Positions 17,171 through 26,332 of a stretch of 58,260 bases of DNA are shown here, in pieces. The stretch lies in contig JAJFUE010000020.1 in assembly GCA_021372575.1 (NCBI GenBank), positions 1-58,260 of the forward strand, written 5' to 3'. Source of the stretch: a bacterium. GTDB lineage: Bacteria > Sumerlaeota > Sumerlaeia > MVZB01. Within the stretch, counting starts at the first letter, position 1. Each line of letters begins with the position of its first letter. Position numbers and translations under genes: made by a program. Below the pieces are notes generated by a model that was not told the DNA's origin, ran no database searches, and saw nothing but the letters and a program-made list of their open reading frames with translations.

Positions 17171-19365
17171 TGTTTGTTCGCAGTTCGATTGCGCTTTCCC
17201 TTTTCATCTCGCTCGCAGCCACCGCTTTCGCCGGCCCTGGCATGATCCAGTATCAGGGCCGCCTCACCGATTCGGCCGGCAACCCGATCACCACGGCCGT
17301 CAACGTGACGTTCACGTTCTGGAGCGCGGCCACCGGCGGCAGCCAGCTCGGCGGGTTCAGCGACACCGATTCCGTGACGCCCAACTCGCAGGGCCTTTAC
17401 TCGACGATGATCGGCGACGATCCGGGCACGAAGATCCCGGACGCGGTCTTCACCAGCCCGCAGGTCTGGCTCGACATTCAGGTCGGCTCCGAGCACCTCT
17501 CCCCGCGCAAGCAGATGGTCGCCACCGGCTACGCGTTCCAAAGCAACTGGGCCACGACCGCCACCGCGTCGCTGGACACCCTGGCGTCGGTTACGGGCCG
17601 CGGCTCATCGACAACGAAGGAACTGACGCTGAGTGGCGGCGTGAAAACGGCCAAGATTTCGCCTCTCAGCGCCGGCGGCAGCGTGCAGGTGGAAAACGTC
17701 TATATGGTCGGCGGCGGCATCGCGCTGCCGGTCATCGCGCCGCCCGCATCGCCCGCCAACAAAATCTATTTCACCAGCGGGACGCTTTACTGGAACGGCA
17801 CGCGCGTCATGCTCGCCAAGGGCGAGAATTACATGGTCGTGTATGCGACTTCGGACCCGGCAGCCAACGGCAGGAACCTGATCTCCACATACGCCTGTGC
17901 CAAGGCGCTTCGCCCGCATGGGAACGATCTGACGACGACCAATCGCGCCGTCGTTGTGGTTCCGCCGGGCCGGTATCAGCTCGATCAAAACAAATTTGTC
18001 CTCGATGCCGAGTATGTTGACCTGGTCGGGCTCACGACCGACCGCCAGAGCCAGTTCATTTATGGAAACCTGGATGCTTCTTCTGCGGTGCTGGTCCGCC
18101 AGGCCGCGGACGACATCCGTATCGAGAACCTGTTCCTCGATGCCTCGTGCCCAACCGAGCAGATCATCCCGCCGGCCGCGTATGACGCCGATGCGAGCAC
18201 GACGCACACCATCATCCGCAATTGCGAATTCTCCGGCCGGGGCAAGGCGTTTTCGATGTCGATCGGCGCCAGCAGCGCCGGCTATTATGAGAACGTCAAG
18301 GCCGGCCGCGGTTCATTCGGATACACTACGAATGCCGCCGGGACCTACATCAATTGCGAGGCGGAATTGTTCAGTTTCGGCTCCCTGGGCGCTGCCAGCG
18401 GATCCTTTACCAACTGCAAGGCCGGCCATTATTCGTTCGGCTATAAAAGCCCGGCCTCCGGGACCTTTAACCGCTGCACCGCCGGCAATTACAGCTTCGG
18501 TCATATGAACACCGCCGCCGGCACGTTCACCGATTGCATCGGCGCCTATGGCGCCTTTGCCTATCAGGGCACCGCCAGCGGCAAATTCTTCCGCTGCGAG
18601 GGCGGGGGAAAATCGTTCGCCGCCGAAGGGACGGCCAGCGGAACGTTCGAGCATTGCACAGGCTCGCAATACGCGTTCGGGTATAAGGGAACGGCCAACG
18701 GCACGTTCACCCGCTGCAAGGCCGAGGCCAATGGATTCGGCTACCTCGGGACCGCCGGCGGCACGTTCACCGATTGCGCCGGCGGCGATTGGTCTTTCGG
18801 CAGTATCGGCACGGCCGGCGGCAAGTTCGTCAATTGCACCGGGACCGCGTTTTGCTTCGGTTTCGCCGGCACGGCCAGCGGCGCCTTTGTCGGCTGCTCC
18901 GCGGACGGGTATTCATTCGGGACCGGCGACTACAACACCGCCGCGCTCGCCAGCGGCTCGTTCACCAATTGCATCGGCGGCGGCTGCTGTTTCGGCGCGG
19001 GCGGCGGCGGCAGCGTCATCACGACGATGAACGGCACGTTCACCAACTGCATCGGCGGCGGCCACTCTTTCGGCGGTCAATACGCCAACAATGCCGGCGC
19101 GCGCCTGCAGGGCTGCACCATGAACAGCACGACGTGGTGGGGCACGTGGTCCGGCCAGATGGAAAACTGCCGCTGGGCCTCCGACCTCAATTTGAGCGCC
19201 ACGGCCCGCATTTACAATTCGACTTTCCTCGCCACGCTGAATCTGGTCAACACCGCCGCCGGCGTGACCCAGAGCCGGGCCCGTTCGATCGTCAACGACG
19301 GCAACAACCTTTTCGGCGCGACGAATGACGCCGCCATGAACATCGAAAACGCCAATATCCAGTAG
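17170..19365 (+). CDS. Secreted 20-residue-repeat beta-helix protein, paralogue 1
   Basis: I start at ATG 17170, overlapping the previous stop, since it gives a clean signal peptide ending TAFA before GPGM; ATG 17155 adds five residues. The 731-aa product has a domain of about 110 residues starting IQYQGRLTDSAGNPITTAV, a short linker, and a section with VPPGRYQLDQNKFVLDAEYVDLVGL and IRNCEFSG that looks like a pectate-lyase-type beta-helix. From residue about 378 there are ten regular coils of AGxxSFGxxGTASGTFxxCx, then three longer coils and a conserved end (ARIYNSTFL... NLFGAT... VQ). One Cys closes each coil. No membrane anchor or sorting tag is visible. Probably exported by Sec; binding role unknown. 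Confidence 0.85.
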   Translation: MFVRSSIALSLFISLAATAFAGPGMIQYQGRLTDSAGNPITTAVNVTFTFWSAATGGSQLGGFSDTDSVTPNSQGLYSTMIGDDPGTKIPDAVFTSPQVWLDIQVGSEHLSPRKQMVATGYAFQSNWATTATASLDTLASVTGRGSSTTKELTLSGGVKTAKISPLSAGGSVQVENVYMVGGGIALPVIAPPASPANKIYFTSGTLYWNGTRVMLAKGENYMVVYATSDPAANGRNLISTYACAKALRPHGNDLTTTNRAVVVVPPGRYQLDQNKFVLDAEYVDLVGLTTDRQSQFIYGNLDASSAVLVRQAADDIRIENLFLDASCPTEQIIPPAAYDADASTTHTIIRNCEFSGRGKAFSMSIGASSAGYYENVKAGRGSFGYTTNAAGTYINCEAELFSFGSLGAASGSFTNCKAGHYSFGYKSPASGTFNRCTAGNYSFGHMNTAAGTFTDCIGAYGAFAYQGTASGKFFRCEGGGKSFAAEGTASGTFEHCTGSQYAFGYKGTANGTFTRCKAEANGFGYLGTAGGTFTDCAGGDWSFGSIGTAGGKFVNCTGTAFCFGFAGTASGAFVGCSADGYSFGTGDYNTAALASGSFTNCIGGGCCFGAGGGGSVITTMNGTFTNCIGGGHSFGGQYANNAGARLQGCTMNSTTWWGTWSGQMENCRWASDLNLSATARIYNSTFLATLNLVNTAAGVTQSRARSIVNDGNNLFGATNDAAMNIENANIQ

Positions 19366-19513
19366 CTCGAATAAGTTGCGCGCCCGCGGGCATTCTGATA
19401 GTTTAGAGCCATATTTAGATGTAAATAAACGCGTCTTTTGGAATTTCGGCCGAATCAACCGATCCGTCGATCGTTGATCCGGATGGCTTCGAATTTCTAT
19501 TGAGGTCAGCGGC
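19366..19513. other. Intergenic region between paralogue 1 and the second small secreted gene
   Basis: The 148-nt gap is AT-richer than its surroundings and could hold a promoter, since TTTAGAGCCATATTTAGATG and nearby A/T words occur at 19399-19425. No -35/-10 pair with good spacing can be defended. No hairpin with a T-run follows paralogue 1, so readthrough is possible. Confidence 0.4.
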
Positions 19514-19801
19514 ATGAACACGAAGACGTGCCTGTGCATCATCGCGCTCGCGGCGCTGCTCGCGGGCGGATCGCGCGCGTTGGCCGGTTCGCAAAGCGCG
19601 CACTACGTCGTTTCCATCGATGCCGTCGCAAGCGGCGGCGGCTCATCGGCATCCAGTCATTACATGCTTCTCGACAGCTCCGCCGGCCAGGATTCGCCGG
19701 CGTTGGGCGCCTCCTCCGGCACAAAAAAGGAGAACTCCGGCGTCATCCAATACTGGCCGTTTTTCAAAAACGCGGCCCGCGATTGGACTTGTTACGAATG
19801 A
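19514..19801 (+). CDS. Small secreted protein, GGGSS/HY family, second copy
   Basis: The 95-aa product has a signal peptide (MNTKTCLCIIALAALLAGGS..., cleavage near ALAG) and the mature module SQSAHYVVSIDAVASGGGSS, SHYMLLDSSAGQDSPAL, SGVIQYWPFFKNAARDW. Aligned with the 16862 protein it shares DAV.GGGSS.S.HY, GQDSPA and SG..Q.WP..., so they are paralogues. It lies 22 nt before paralogue 2 and is likely co-transcribed with it. Function unknown; it may be a secreted partner of the large protein, but only gene order supports this. Confidence 0.8.
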   Translation: MNTKTCLCIIALAALLAGGSRALAGSQSAHYVVSIDAVASGGGSSASSHYMLLDSSAGQDSPALGASSGTKKENSGVIQYWPFFKNAARDWTCYE

Positions 19802-19823
19802 AACATGAGAAAGGGGACATGCC

Positions 19824-21962
19824 ATGACGCTCCGCGCCTTCATCATCGTTCCGGCATCGTTGCTGCTCATGGTCGTCATCCCCGCCTTGTCCTTTGCCGG
19901 CCCGGGCCTCATCCAGTACCAGGGCCGCCTCACCGACCCGGCAGGCAATCCGGTCACCACCCCCGTCAGCATCACGTTCACGTTCTGGAGCGCGGCCACC
20001 GGCGGCACGCAGCTCGGCGGCACCTACTACGACACCGATACCGTCACACCGAATTCGCAGGGCCTCTTCTCGGCGATGATCGGCGACGAGACAGGGGCGA
20101 AAATCCCGGACTCGGTGTTCAACAGCCCGCAGGTCTGGCTCAATGTCAAGATCGGCAGCGAAAACCTCTCGCCGCGCAAGCAGCTCGTCGCCGTCGCGTA
20201 TGCGTTCCAAAGCGCCTCGAGCGCGCTGGCCACGACCGCGACGACCGCGATCTCGGCGAAAACGGCGACTTCCGCATCGACGGCCAATGTTGCCGCAAGC
20301 GCGTTTTCCGCACAGTCCGCGGCGACGGCGCTGCAATCCAACTGGGCCATGCAGGCCAACTGGGCGACGACGGCCACCACGGCGCTCTCGGCCAAATCAG
20401 CACCCGAAGCCGATACCCTGGCCAGCGTCACCGCCCGCGGCGCCTCAACAAGCAAAGAACTCACGCTCAGCGGCGGCATCAAGACGGGATCCGTCTCCGC
20501 GCCCACGAGCACAGGCAGCGTCAATCTCGAGGACGTCTCGTTCAGCAACGGCATCATCACGATCCCGTCCGTCATCCCGCCGTCCAGCGTCACCAACAAG
20601 CTTTACCAGTATAACGGCGGGCTTTACTGGTACGGCACGCCCGTCATGCTCACGCGCGGCATGGCGTATCTGTATGTGACCACGACCGCCGATCCCGTAA
20701 CGAACGGCCTGTATCTGAAACAGACCTACGACTACGCCAAGATGCTCAAGCCATACGGAAAGGATCTGTCCACGACCAACCGCCTCACCGTCCTGGTCCC
20801 GCCCGGCCATTACGACCTCGCTGCGTCTCCGTTGGTTCTGGATGCCCAGTTCATCGACCTGGTCGGCGTCTCGAGCGTACGCAACGACCAGTATCTGTAT
20901 GGGTATATGACCGACTTCGATGCGGCGCTCGTGCGGGTAACGGCCAGTGACGTGCACATCGAGAACCTGTTCATCGAGGGGACGAGCCCTAACCTCTACA
21001 TCCGGCCTCCCGCCGCATTTACCGCCGAATCCAACACGACGGGGACCGTTGTGCGCAACTGCGAGTTCTCCGGCAAGGACAAGTGCGTCGCCATGGGCCT
21101 GGAGAGAAACTACCCGGGCTATTACGAAGATTGCAAGGCCGGCGACAGCAGCTTTGGTTACAAGGGCGCGGCCAGCGGGACGTTTATCAACTGCAAGGCG
21201 GGCTTCTACAGTTTCGGATACAACGGTCAGGCAAACGGCACTTTCACCAACTGTTCGTCCGGCGGAACCTCGTTTGGTGCATACGGCAAGGCTAATGGGA
21301 ATTTCACGCACTGCATCGGTACATTTTTTTGTTTTGGATACAACGGCGTTGCAAGCGGCACGTTCACCGAGTGCGTGGGCATCGGGCAAAGCTTCGCTTC
21401 CTACGGCACGGCCAGCGGAAAATTCATCAATTGCAGCGCCGGCGATTTTTCATTCGGTTACAACGGAACCGCCAGCGGCTCGTTCACCGGTTGCACCGCG
21501 GGCGCGTCGTCATTCGGCTCGGGAACCTACAGCATAGCCGGACACGCCAGCGGAACATTCACCAATTGCAGCGGCGGCAATTATTCGTTCGGCGCCGGCG
21601 GTAGCATCAGCCTGCCTTCATATGCGACCGGTACCTTTATCAATTGCGTCGGCAACATGAACTCCTTCGGCGGGTATTACAGCAATAATGACGGCGCCCG
21701 CCTTCAAGGCTGCCGCATGACCGGTAGCATCTGGTATGGCGAATGGGCGGGCCAGATGGAAAATTGCCGCTGGGGAACAGGCCTTGTCCTGAAAGCCTCC
21801 GCGCGCATTTACGGCTCAACTTTCCTCGGGAATCTCAACCTGAACGGTACGGCGGCGGGCGTCACCCAATGCCGCGCCAAGGCGATTCTCAGCTATGCCA
21901 ACAACGTATTCGGCGCGACCCATGCCGCCGCGCTGAATATCTCAAACACGAATGTCCAGTAG
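19824..21962 (+). CDS. Secreted 20-residue-repeat beta-helix protein, paralogue 2
   Basis: The 712-aa protein has a signal peptide cleaved near ALSFA before GPGLIQYQGRLTDPAGNPVT. Unlike its relatives it has an Ala/Ser/Thr-rich insertion of about 65 residues (about 130-195, with ATTATTA, SAKTATSAST, AASAFSAQSA) after the first domain, a possible coiled or stalk segment. The pectate-lyase-like section and then, from residue about 438, six regular SFG coils and two longer coils follow, ending GDGARLQGC-like and FGATHAAALNI...VQ. GAAAGGGGAC upstream at 19808-19817 gives a usable ribosome-binding site. Confidence 0.85.
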   Translation: MTLRAFIIVPASLLLMVVIPALSFAGPGLIQYQGRLTDPAGNPVTTPVSITFTFWSAATGGTQLGGTYYDTDTVTPNSQGLFSAMIGDETGAKIPDSVFNSPQVWLNVKIGSENLSPRKQLVAVAYAFQSASSALATTATTAISAKTATSASTANVAASAFSAQSAATALQSNWAMQANWATTATTALSAKSAPEADTLASVTARGASTSKELTLSGGIKTGSVSAPTSTGSVNLEDVSFSNGIITIPSVIPPSSVTNKLYQYNGGLYWYGTPVMLTRGMAYLYVTTTADPVTNGLYLKQTYDYAKMLKPYGKDLSTTNRLTVLVPPGHYDLAASPLVLDAQFIDLVGVSSVRNDQYLYGYMTDFDAALVRVTASDVHIENLFIEGTSPNLYIRPPAAFTAESNTTGTVVRNCEFSGKDKCVAMGLERNYPGYYEDCKAGDSSFGYKGAASGTFINCKAGFYSFGYNGQANGTFTNCSSGGTSFGAYGKANGNFTHCIGTFFCFGYNGVASGTFTECVGIGQSFASYGTASGKFINCSAGDFSFGYNGTASGSFTGCTAGASSFGSGTYSIAGHASGTFTNCSGGNYSFGAGGSISLPSYATGTFINCVGNMNSFGGYYSNNDGARLQGCRMTGSIWYGEWAGQMENCRWGTGLVLKASARIYGSTFLGNLNLNGTAAGVTQCRAKAILSYANNVFGATHAAALNISNTNVQ

Positions 21963-22007
21963 GCAGGTTTCGCCGAACGGCGCCATTGAAAAAAAAGGCG
22001 GTGCCCG

Positions 22008-24167
22008 ATGTTTCGCATGCTCATCGATCGCGCGGCGGTCGTGATCGGCGTGATGCTGATCAGCTCGGCGGCTTTCGCCGGCCCGGGCCTCATCCAGTAC
22101 CAGGGCCGCCTCACCGACCCGGCCGGCAACCCCATCACAACCCCCGTCAGCATCACGTTCACGTTCTGGAGCGCGGTCACCGGCGGCACGCAGCTCGGCG
22201 GCACCTACTACGACACCGATACCGTCACGCCGAATTCGCAGGGTCTCTATTCGACGATGATCGGCGACGAGACAGGGACGAAAATCCCCGATGTGATCTT
22301 CACGGCGCCGCAGGTCTGGCTCAACGTCAAGATCGGCAACGAAAACCTCTCGCCGCGCAAGCAGATGGTCGCCACCGCTTACTCGTTCCAAAGCAACTAC
22401 GCCACCACCGCCACGATGGCGTTGGACTCAAAGGACACGCTGGCCAACGTCGCCGCGCGCGGCGCCTCGACAAGCACTGAGCTGACCCTGAGCGGCGGCG
22501 TCAAGACCGGCAGCATCTCGGCCGCCACCACCGGCGGAAGCGTGCAAATCGAGGACGTTGCGCTCAGCGAAGGCGCCATCAAGCTGCCCCCCATCACCTC
22601 CCCATCCAACGTCAGCGGCAAGCTCTACCAGGCAGGCCAGATGCTTTATTGGTATGGCATCCCCGTGATGCTCACGCGCGGCACCGCCTATGTATATGTG
22701 TCCACCACGCCCGATCCTGGTGCGAACGGCTTGAATCTGCGGGCGGCTTACTCGTACGCCAAGACGCTCAAGCCTCACGGCAAGGACTTGTCCACGTCCA
22801 ACCGCCTGACTGTCCTCGTTCCGCCCGCGCGCTACGACCTGACCGCGGCGCAGCTCGTTCTGGACACCCAGTTCATCGACCTCGTCGGCGTCTCGACGGC
22901 GCGCCATGATCAATTCCTGTATGCCAGGATGAGCACGAACGGCGCAAGCCTCCTGCGCCAGACGGCGGGCGACGTCCGCATCGAGAATCTCTTCCTCGAG
23001 GGGACATGCAACGCCGTTTTACCAACTCCCACGTCTGTGTATTACCCCGACTCCGGCACGACCCAAACCGTCATCCGCAATTGCGAGTTCTCGCCCATCG
23101 ATCAATGCGTTTCGATGGCGTTTTACGTCGATTACCCGGGCCGCTACGAAAACTGCAAATCCGGCCGACTGAGTTTCGGCTACCACGGCCGCGCCAGCGG
23201 AACCTACATCAATTGCGAAACCGGCAATTTGAGTTTCGGCTCCCACTCCTACGCCAGCGGCGCCTTTATTGAATGTTCCGCGGGAAACAGCGCCTTCGGT
23301 TATCACGGCACGGCGAACGGCTCTTTCGATCGATGCACGGCCGGCTATTATTCATTTGGTTACTATGGCACGGCCAGCGGGACGTTCAGGGATTGCTCGG
23401 CCACGAACAGCTCGTTCGGGAGCTACGGCACGGCCAGCGGCACGTTCCAGAACTGCACGGCGCAGGATGCGTCATTCGGCGGCTACGGCACCGCCAGCGG
23501 CACGTTCCTGCAATGCAACGCCGGCAACAGCTCGTTCGGGTACTACGGCACGGCCGGCGGCAAGTTCACCAACTGCACGGCCAAGGAATACAGCTTCGGC
23601 TCGATGGGCACGGCGGCCGGCGGCGTCTTCACGAACTGCTCGGGGCGGAACTACTGCTTCGGCCATGCCGGCACCGCCAACGGCACATACGAAAACTGCT
23701 CGGCCTATTCCTACTCCTTCGGCGGCGGCAGTGAAACCAAGGCCGCCACCGCCAGCGGAACGTTCAGAAACTGCAAGGCGATCAACTCTTCATTCGGCTC
23801 CGCCCAGATCAGCACGCACCCGAAATGCACGTGCAGCGGCCTTTTTATCAATTGCGTTGCGGACAATTATTCGTTCGGCGCCATCAATTCGGATAATTCC
23901 GGCGCGAGGCTCCAGGGCTGTCGCGTGAACTCCACATGGGCGGGATACTGGGGCGGCCGCATGGACAACTGCTGGATCGGCTCGGGGATCGTTTGCACGG
24001 CAACAGCCCGAATCTACGGCTCGACGTTCATCGGGTCGATCAACTTGAACAACACGGCCGCCGGCGTCACCCAGTCCCGCTGCAAGGCGCTGATGAATTA
24101 CGGCAGCAACGTCTTCGGCGCAACACCCGCCGCCGCCATGATCATCGCCGACGGCGACGTGCAGTAG
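22008..24167 (+). CDS. Secreted 20-residue-repeat beta-helix protein, paralogue 3
   Basis: The 719-aa product begins with a signal peptide ending SSAAFA and the shared GPGLIQYQGRLTDPAGNPIT domain. The pectate-lyase-like part contains LTVLVPPARYDLTAAQLVLD and IENLFLEGTC. From residue about 384 there are nine regular coils, one with an extra residue, and then longer coils (one with the KCTCSG insertion). The DNA of its first 340 bases after the signal peptide is nearly identical to paralogue 4. It follows paralogue 2 by 45 nt with no partner gene between. Confidence 0.85.
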   Translation: MFRMLIDRAAVVIGVMLISSAAFAGPGLIQYQGRLTDPAGNPITTPVSITFTFWSAVTGGTQLGGTYYDTDTVTPNSQGLYSTMIGDETGTKIPDVIFTAPQVWLNVKIGNENLSPRKQMVATAYSFQSNYATTATMALDSKDTLANVAARGASTSTELTLSGGVKTGSISAATTGGSVQIEDVALSEGAIKLPPITSPSNVSGKLYQAGQMLYWYGIPVMLTRGTAYVYVSTTPDPGANGLNLRAAYSYAKTLKPHGKDLSTSNRLTVLVPPARYDLTAAQLVLDTQFIDLVGVSTARHDQFLYARMSTNGASLLRQTAGDVRIENLFLEGTCNAVLPTPTSVYYPDSGTTQTVIRNCEFSPIDQCVSMAFYVDYPGRYENCKSGRLSFGYHGRASGTYINCETGNLSFGSHSYASGAFIECSAGNSAFGYHGTANGSFDRCTAGYYSFGYYGTASGTFRDCSATNSSFGSYGTASGTFQNCTAQDASFGGYGTASGTFLQCNAGNSSFGYYGTAGGKFTNCTAKEYSFGSMGTAAGGVFTNCSGRNYCFGHAGTANGTYENCSAYSYSFGGGSETKAATASGTFRNCKAINSSFGSAQISTHPKCTCSGLFINCVADNYSFGAINSDNSGARLQGCRVNSTWAGYWGGRMDNCWIGSGIVCTATARIYGSTFIGSINLNNTAAGVTQSRCKALMNYGSNVFGATPAAAMIIADGDVQ

Positions 24168-24227
24168 CAACGCATGCAGCAGCTCGATCGTAAACGAGAG
24201 ACTTGATATCCACAAGGCAGGTGCCCC

Positions 24228-26249
24228 ATGCTTCGCCAATTCTCCCTGATCGCCCTTCTCCTTGTTGCCGCTCCATCCTTTGCCGGCCCCGGACTGATTC
24301 AATACCAGGGCCGCCTCACCGACCCGGCCGGCAACCCCATCACAACCCCCGTCAGCATCACGTTCACGTTCTGGAGCGCGGCCACCGGCGGCGCGCAGCT
24401 CGGCGGCACTTACTACGACACCGATACCGTCACGCCGAATTCGCAGGGCCTCTATTCGACGATGATCGGCGACGAGACAGGGGCGAAAATCCCCGATGTG
24501 ATCTTCACTGCGCCGCAGGTCTGGCTCAACGTCAATATCGGCAGCGAAAACCTCTCGCCGCGCAAGCAGATGGTCGCCACCGCTTACTCGTTCCAAAGCA
24601 ACTACGCCACCACCGCCACCGCCTCGCTGGACACGCTGGCCGGCGTCACCAGCCGCGGCGCTTCGACGGGCAAAGAGCTGACCCTGAGCGGCGGCGCGAA
24701 GACCAACAAGATCTCGCCCCTCACGCCCGGCGGCAGCGTCCAGGTCGAGGGCGTGTACATGATCGCCGGCAGTGTCGCGCTGCCGGCGATCGCCCCGCCG
24801 GCCTCGACGGCCAACAAGGTTTATTTCGCCAATGGCAGTCTGAACTGGCAGGGCGTTCCCGTCATGCTCATGCGCGGCGAAAACTACATCGTCGTGCAAA
24901 CCACGTCCAATCCCGTGACCAACGGCAGCAACCTGGTTTCGGCCTACCATTACGCCAAAACCCTTCGGCCGAACGGCCAGGACCTCGAGACCTCCAACCG
25001 GCTGACGGTCCTCGTGCCGCCGGGGCTTTACCAACTGACGGCGGGCCAGCTGACGCTGGACGCCGAGTTCGTCGATCTGGTCGGCCTCTCGACCGCCCGC
25101 GCCGATCAATATCTGTTCGGCAACCTGACCGCGGAGGGCACCAGTCTCGTTTGCCAGTCCGCCAACGATGTCCGGATCGAGAACCTGACGATCGCCGCCA
25201 CGTGCGCCACTTATTATTCGACCAAACCCGTCGCGTATTTCCCAGAATCGAACAGGACCCGGACCGTCATCCGCAATTGTGAATTCATCGGCAACGACCA
25301 TGCCGAGTCGATGCGCAAGGGAGTCGATTACCGCGGCCGTTACGAGGACTGCACGGCCGGCTCATTCGCCTTCGGCTACTACGGCGCGGCCAACGGCCAA
25401 TTCATCCGGTGTAGCGCCGGCACCAACAGTTTTGGCAACCACGGCGCGGCCAGCGGAACATTCATCGATTGCTACGCGGGCCCCAGCAGTTTCGGATCGA
25501 CCGGCGCCGCAAGCGGCTCGTTCACGGGATGCACGTGTTCAGGCAGCGGATTTGGGGTTTACGGATCGGCCACGGGAAAGTTTGTCAATTGCACGGCGGG
25601 CGTCCGGAGTTTTGGCTGCGAAGAAACGGCCGGCGGCACCTTCGAAAATTGCGTGGCCGGCGACGATTCCTTCGGCATGAACGGTGTCGCCAGCGGCATC
25701 TTCATCAATTGCCGGGGCGGAGATCATGCCTTTGCCCATTGCGGAACGGCCAGCGGAACATTCACGAATTGTGCCGCCGGGACGTATTCGTTCGGCGCCG
25801 GCAGTTCCGTCGTGCCCGGGATCGCCAGCGGGACGTTCACAAACTGCACGGCCAGCGGTTACTCGTTCGGCGCCAGCACGTTCTTCGACGCGGACAGCAC
25901 GAAATCGACATGCAGCGGCACGTTCATCAACTGCGTCGGGGGATACAAGTCCTTCGGCGGCGATCGCAGCTTCAATAGCGCCGCCAAACTGCGCGGCTGC
26001 CACATGAACAGCTCCACCTGGTCCGGCACATGGTCCGGCACGATGGAAAATTGCCGCTGGAACGCCGGCGTCACCTGCGACGCCTCGGCCCGCATCTACG
26101 GCTCGACTTTCCTCGGCACGCTGAATCTGAACCACGTGGCGGCCGGCGTGACCCAATGCCGTGCCCGTGCCATTGCCAATTCGGAAAACAACGCATTCGG
26201 CGCCACCAACGCCGCGGCGTTCAACATCGCCGACGGGGACGTCCAATAG
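24228..26249 (+). CDS. Secreted 20-residue-repeat beta-helix protein, paralogue 4
   Basis: The 673-aa protein is the shortest of the four. Signal peptide MLRQFSLIALLLVAAPSFA is followed directly by GPGLIQYQGRLTDP. Seven regular coils start at residue about 376, then two longer coils and the conserved C-terminal block with STWSGTWSGTMENC and FGATNAAAFNIADGDVQ. Some coils carry additional Cys (SFGCEE, FAHCGT, SGCTCSG). The linker (ATTATASLDTLAGVTSRGAST) resembles that of paralogue 1 more than 3. No terminator is evident before the next gene at 26333. Confidence 0.85.
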   Translation: MLRQFSLIALLLVAAPSFAGPGLIQYQGRLTDPAGNPITTPVSITFTFWSAATGGAQLGGTYYDTDTVTPNSQGLYSTMIGDETGAKIPDVIFTAPQVWLNVNIGSENLSPRKQMVATAYSFQSNYATTATASLDTLAGVTSRGASTGKELTLSGGAKTNKISPLTPGGSVQVEGVYMIAGSVALPAIAPPASTANKVYFANGSLNWQGVPVMLMRGENYIVVQTTSNPVTNGSNLVSAYHYAKTLRPNGQDLETSNRLTVLVPPGLYQLTAGQLTLDAEFVDLVGLSTARADQYLFGNLTAEGTSLVCQSANDVRIENLTIAATCATYYSTKPVAYFPESNRTRTVIRNCEFIGNDHAESMRKGVDYRGRYEDCTAGSFAFGYYGAANGQFIRCSAGTNSFGNHGAASGTFIDCYAGPSSFGSTGAASGSFTGCTCSGSGFGVYGSATGKFVNCTAGVRSFGCEETAGGTFENCVAGDDSFGMNGVASGIFINCRGGDHAFAHCGTASGTFTNCAAGTYSFGAGSSVVPGIASGTFTNCTASGYSFGASTFFDADSTKSTCSGTFINCVGGYKSFGGDRSFNSAAKLRGCHMNSSTWSGTWSGTMENCRWNAGVTCDASARIYGSTFLGTLNLNHVAAGVTQCRARAIANSENNAFGATNAAAFNIADGDVQ

Positions 26250-26332
26250 TCCCGCCCGCTTGAAATTACGGGCTGGGCGTGCTTTATTGGAGAAGCGTGT
26301 TTGTGCGCGCGACTCCATGAAGGTGGTGGGCC

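Noticed and set aside
18301-19110. Pentapeptide-repeat protein as an explanation of the SFG coils.
   Set aside because: The period is 20 residues with SFG, GTASG and Cys at fixed places, not five, and there is no A(D/N)LXX pattern.
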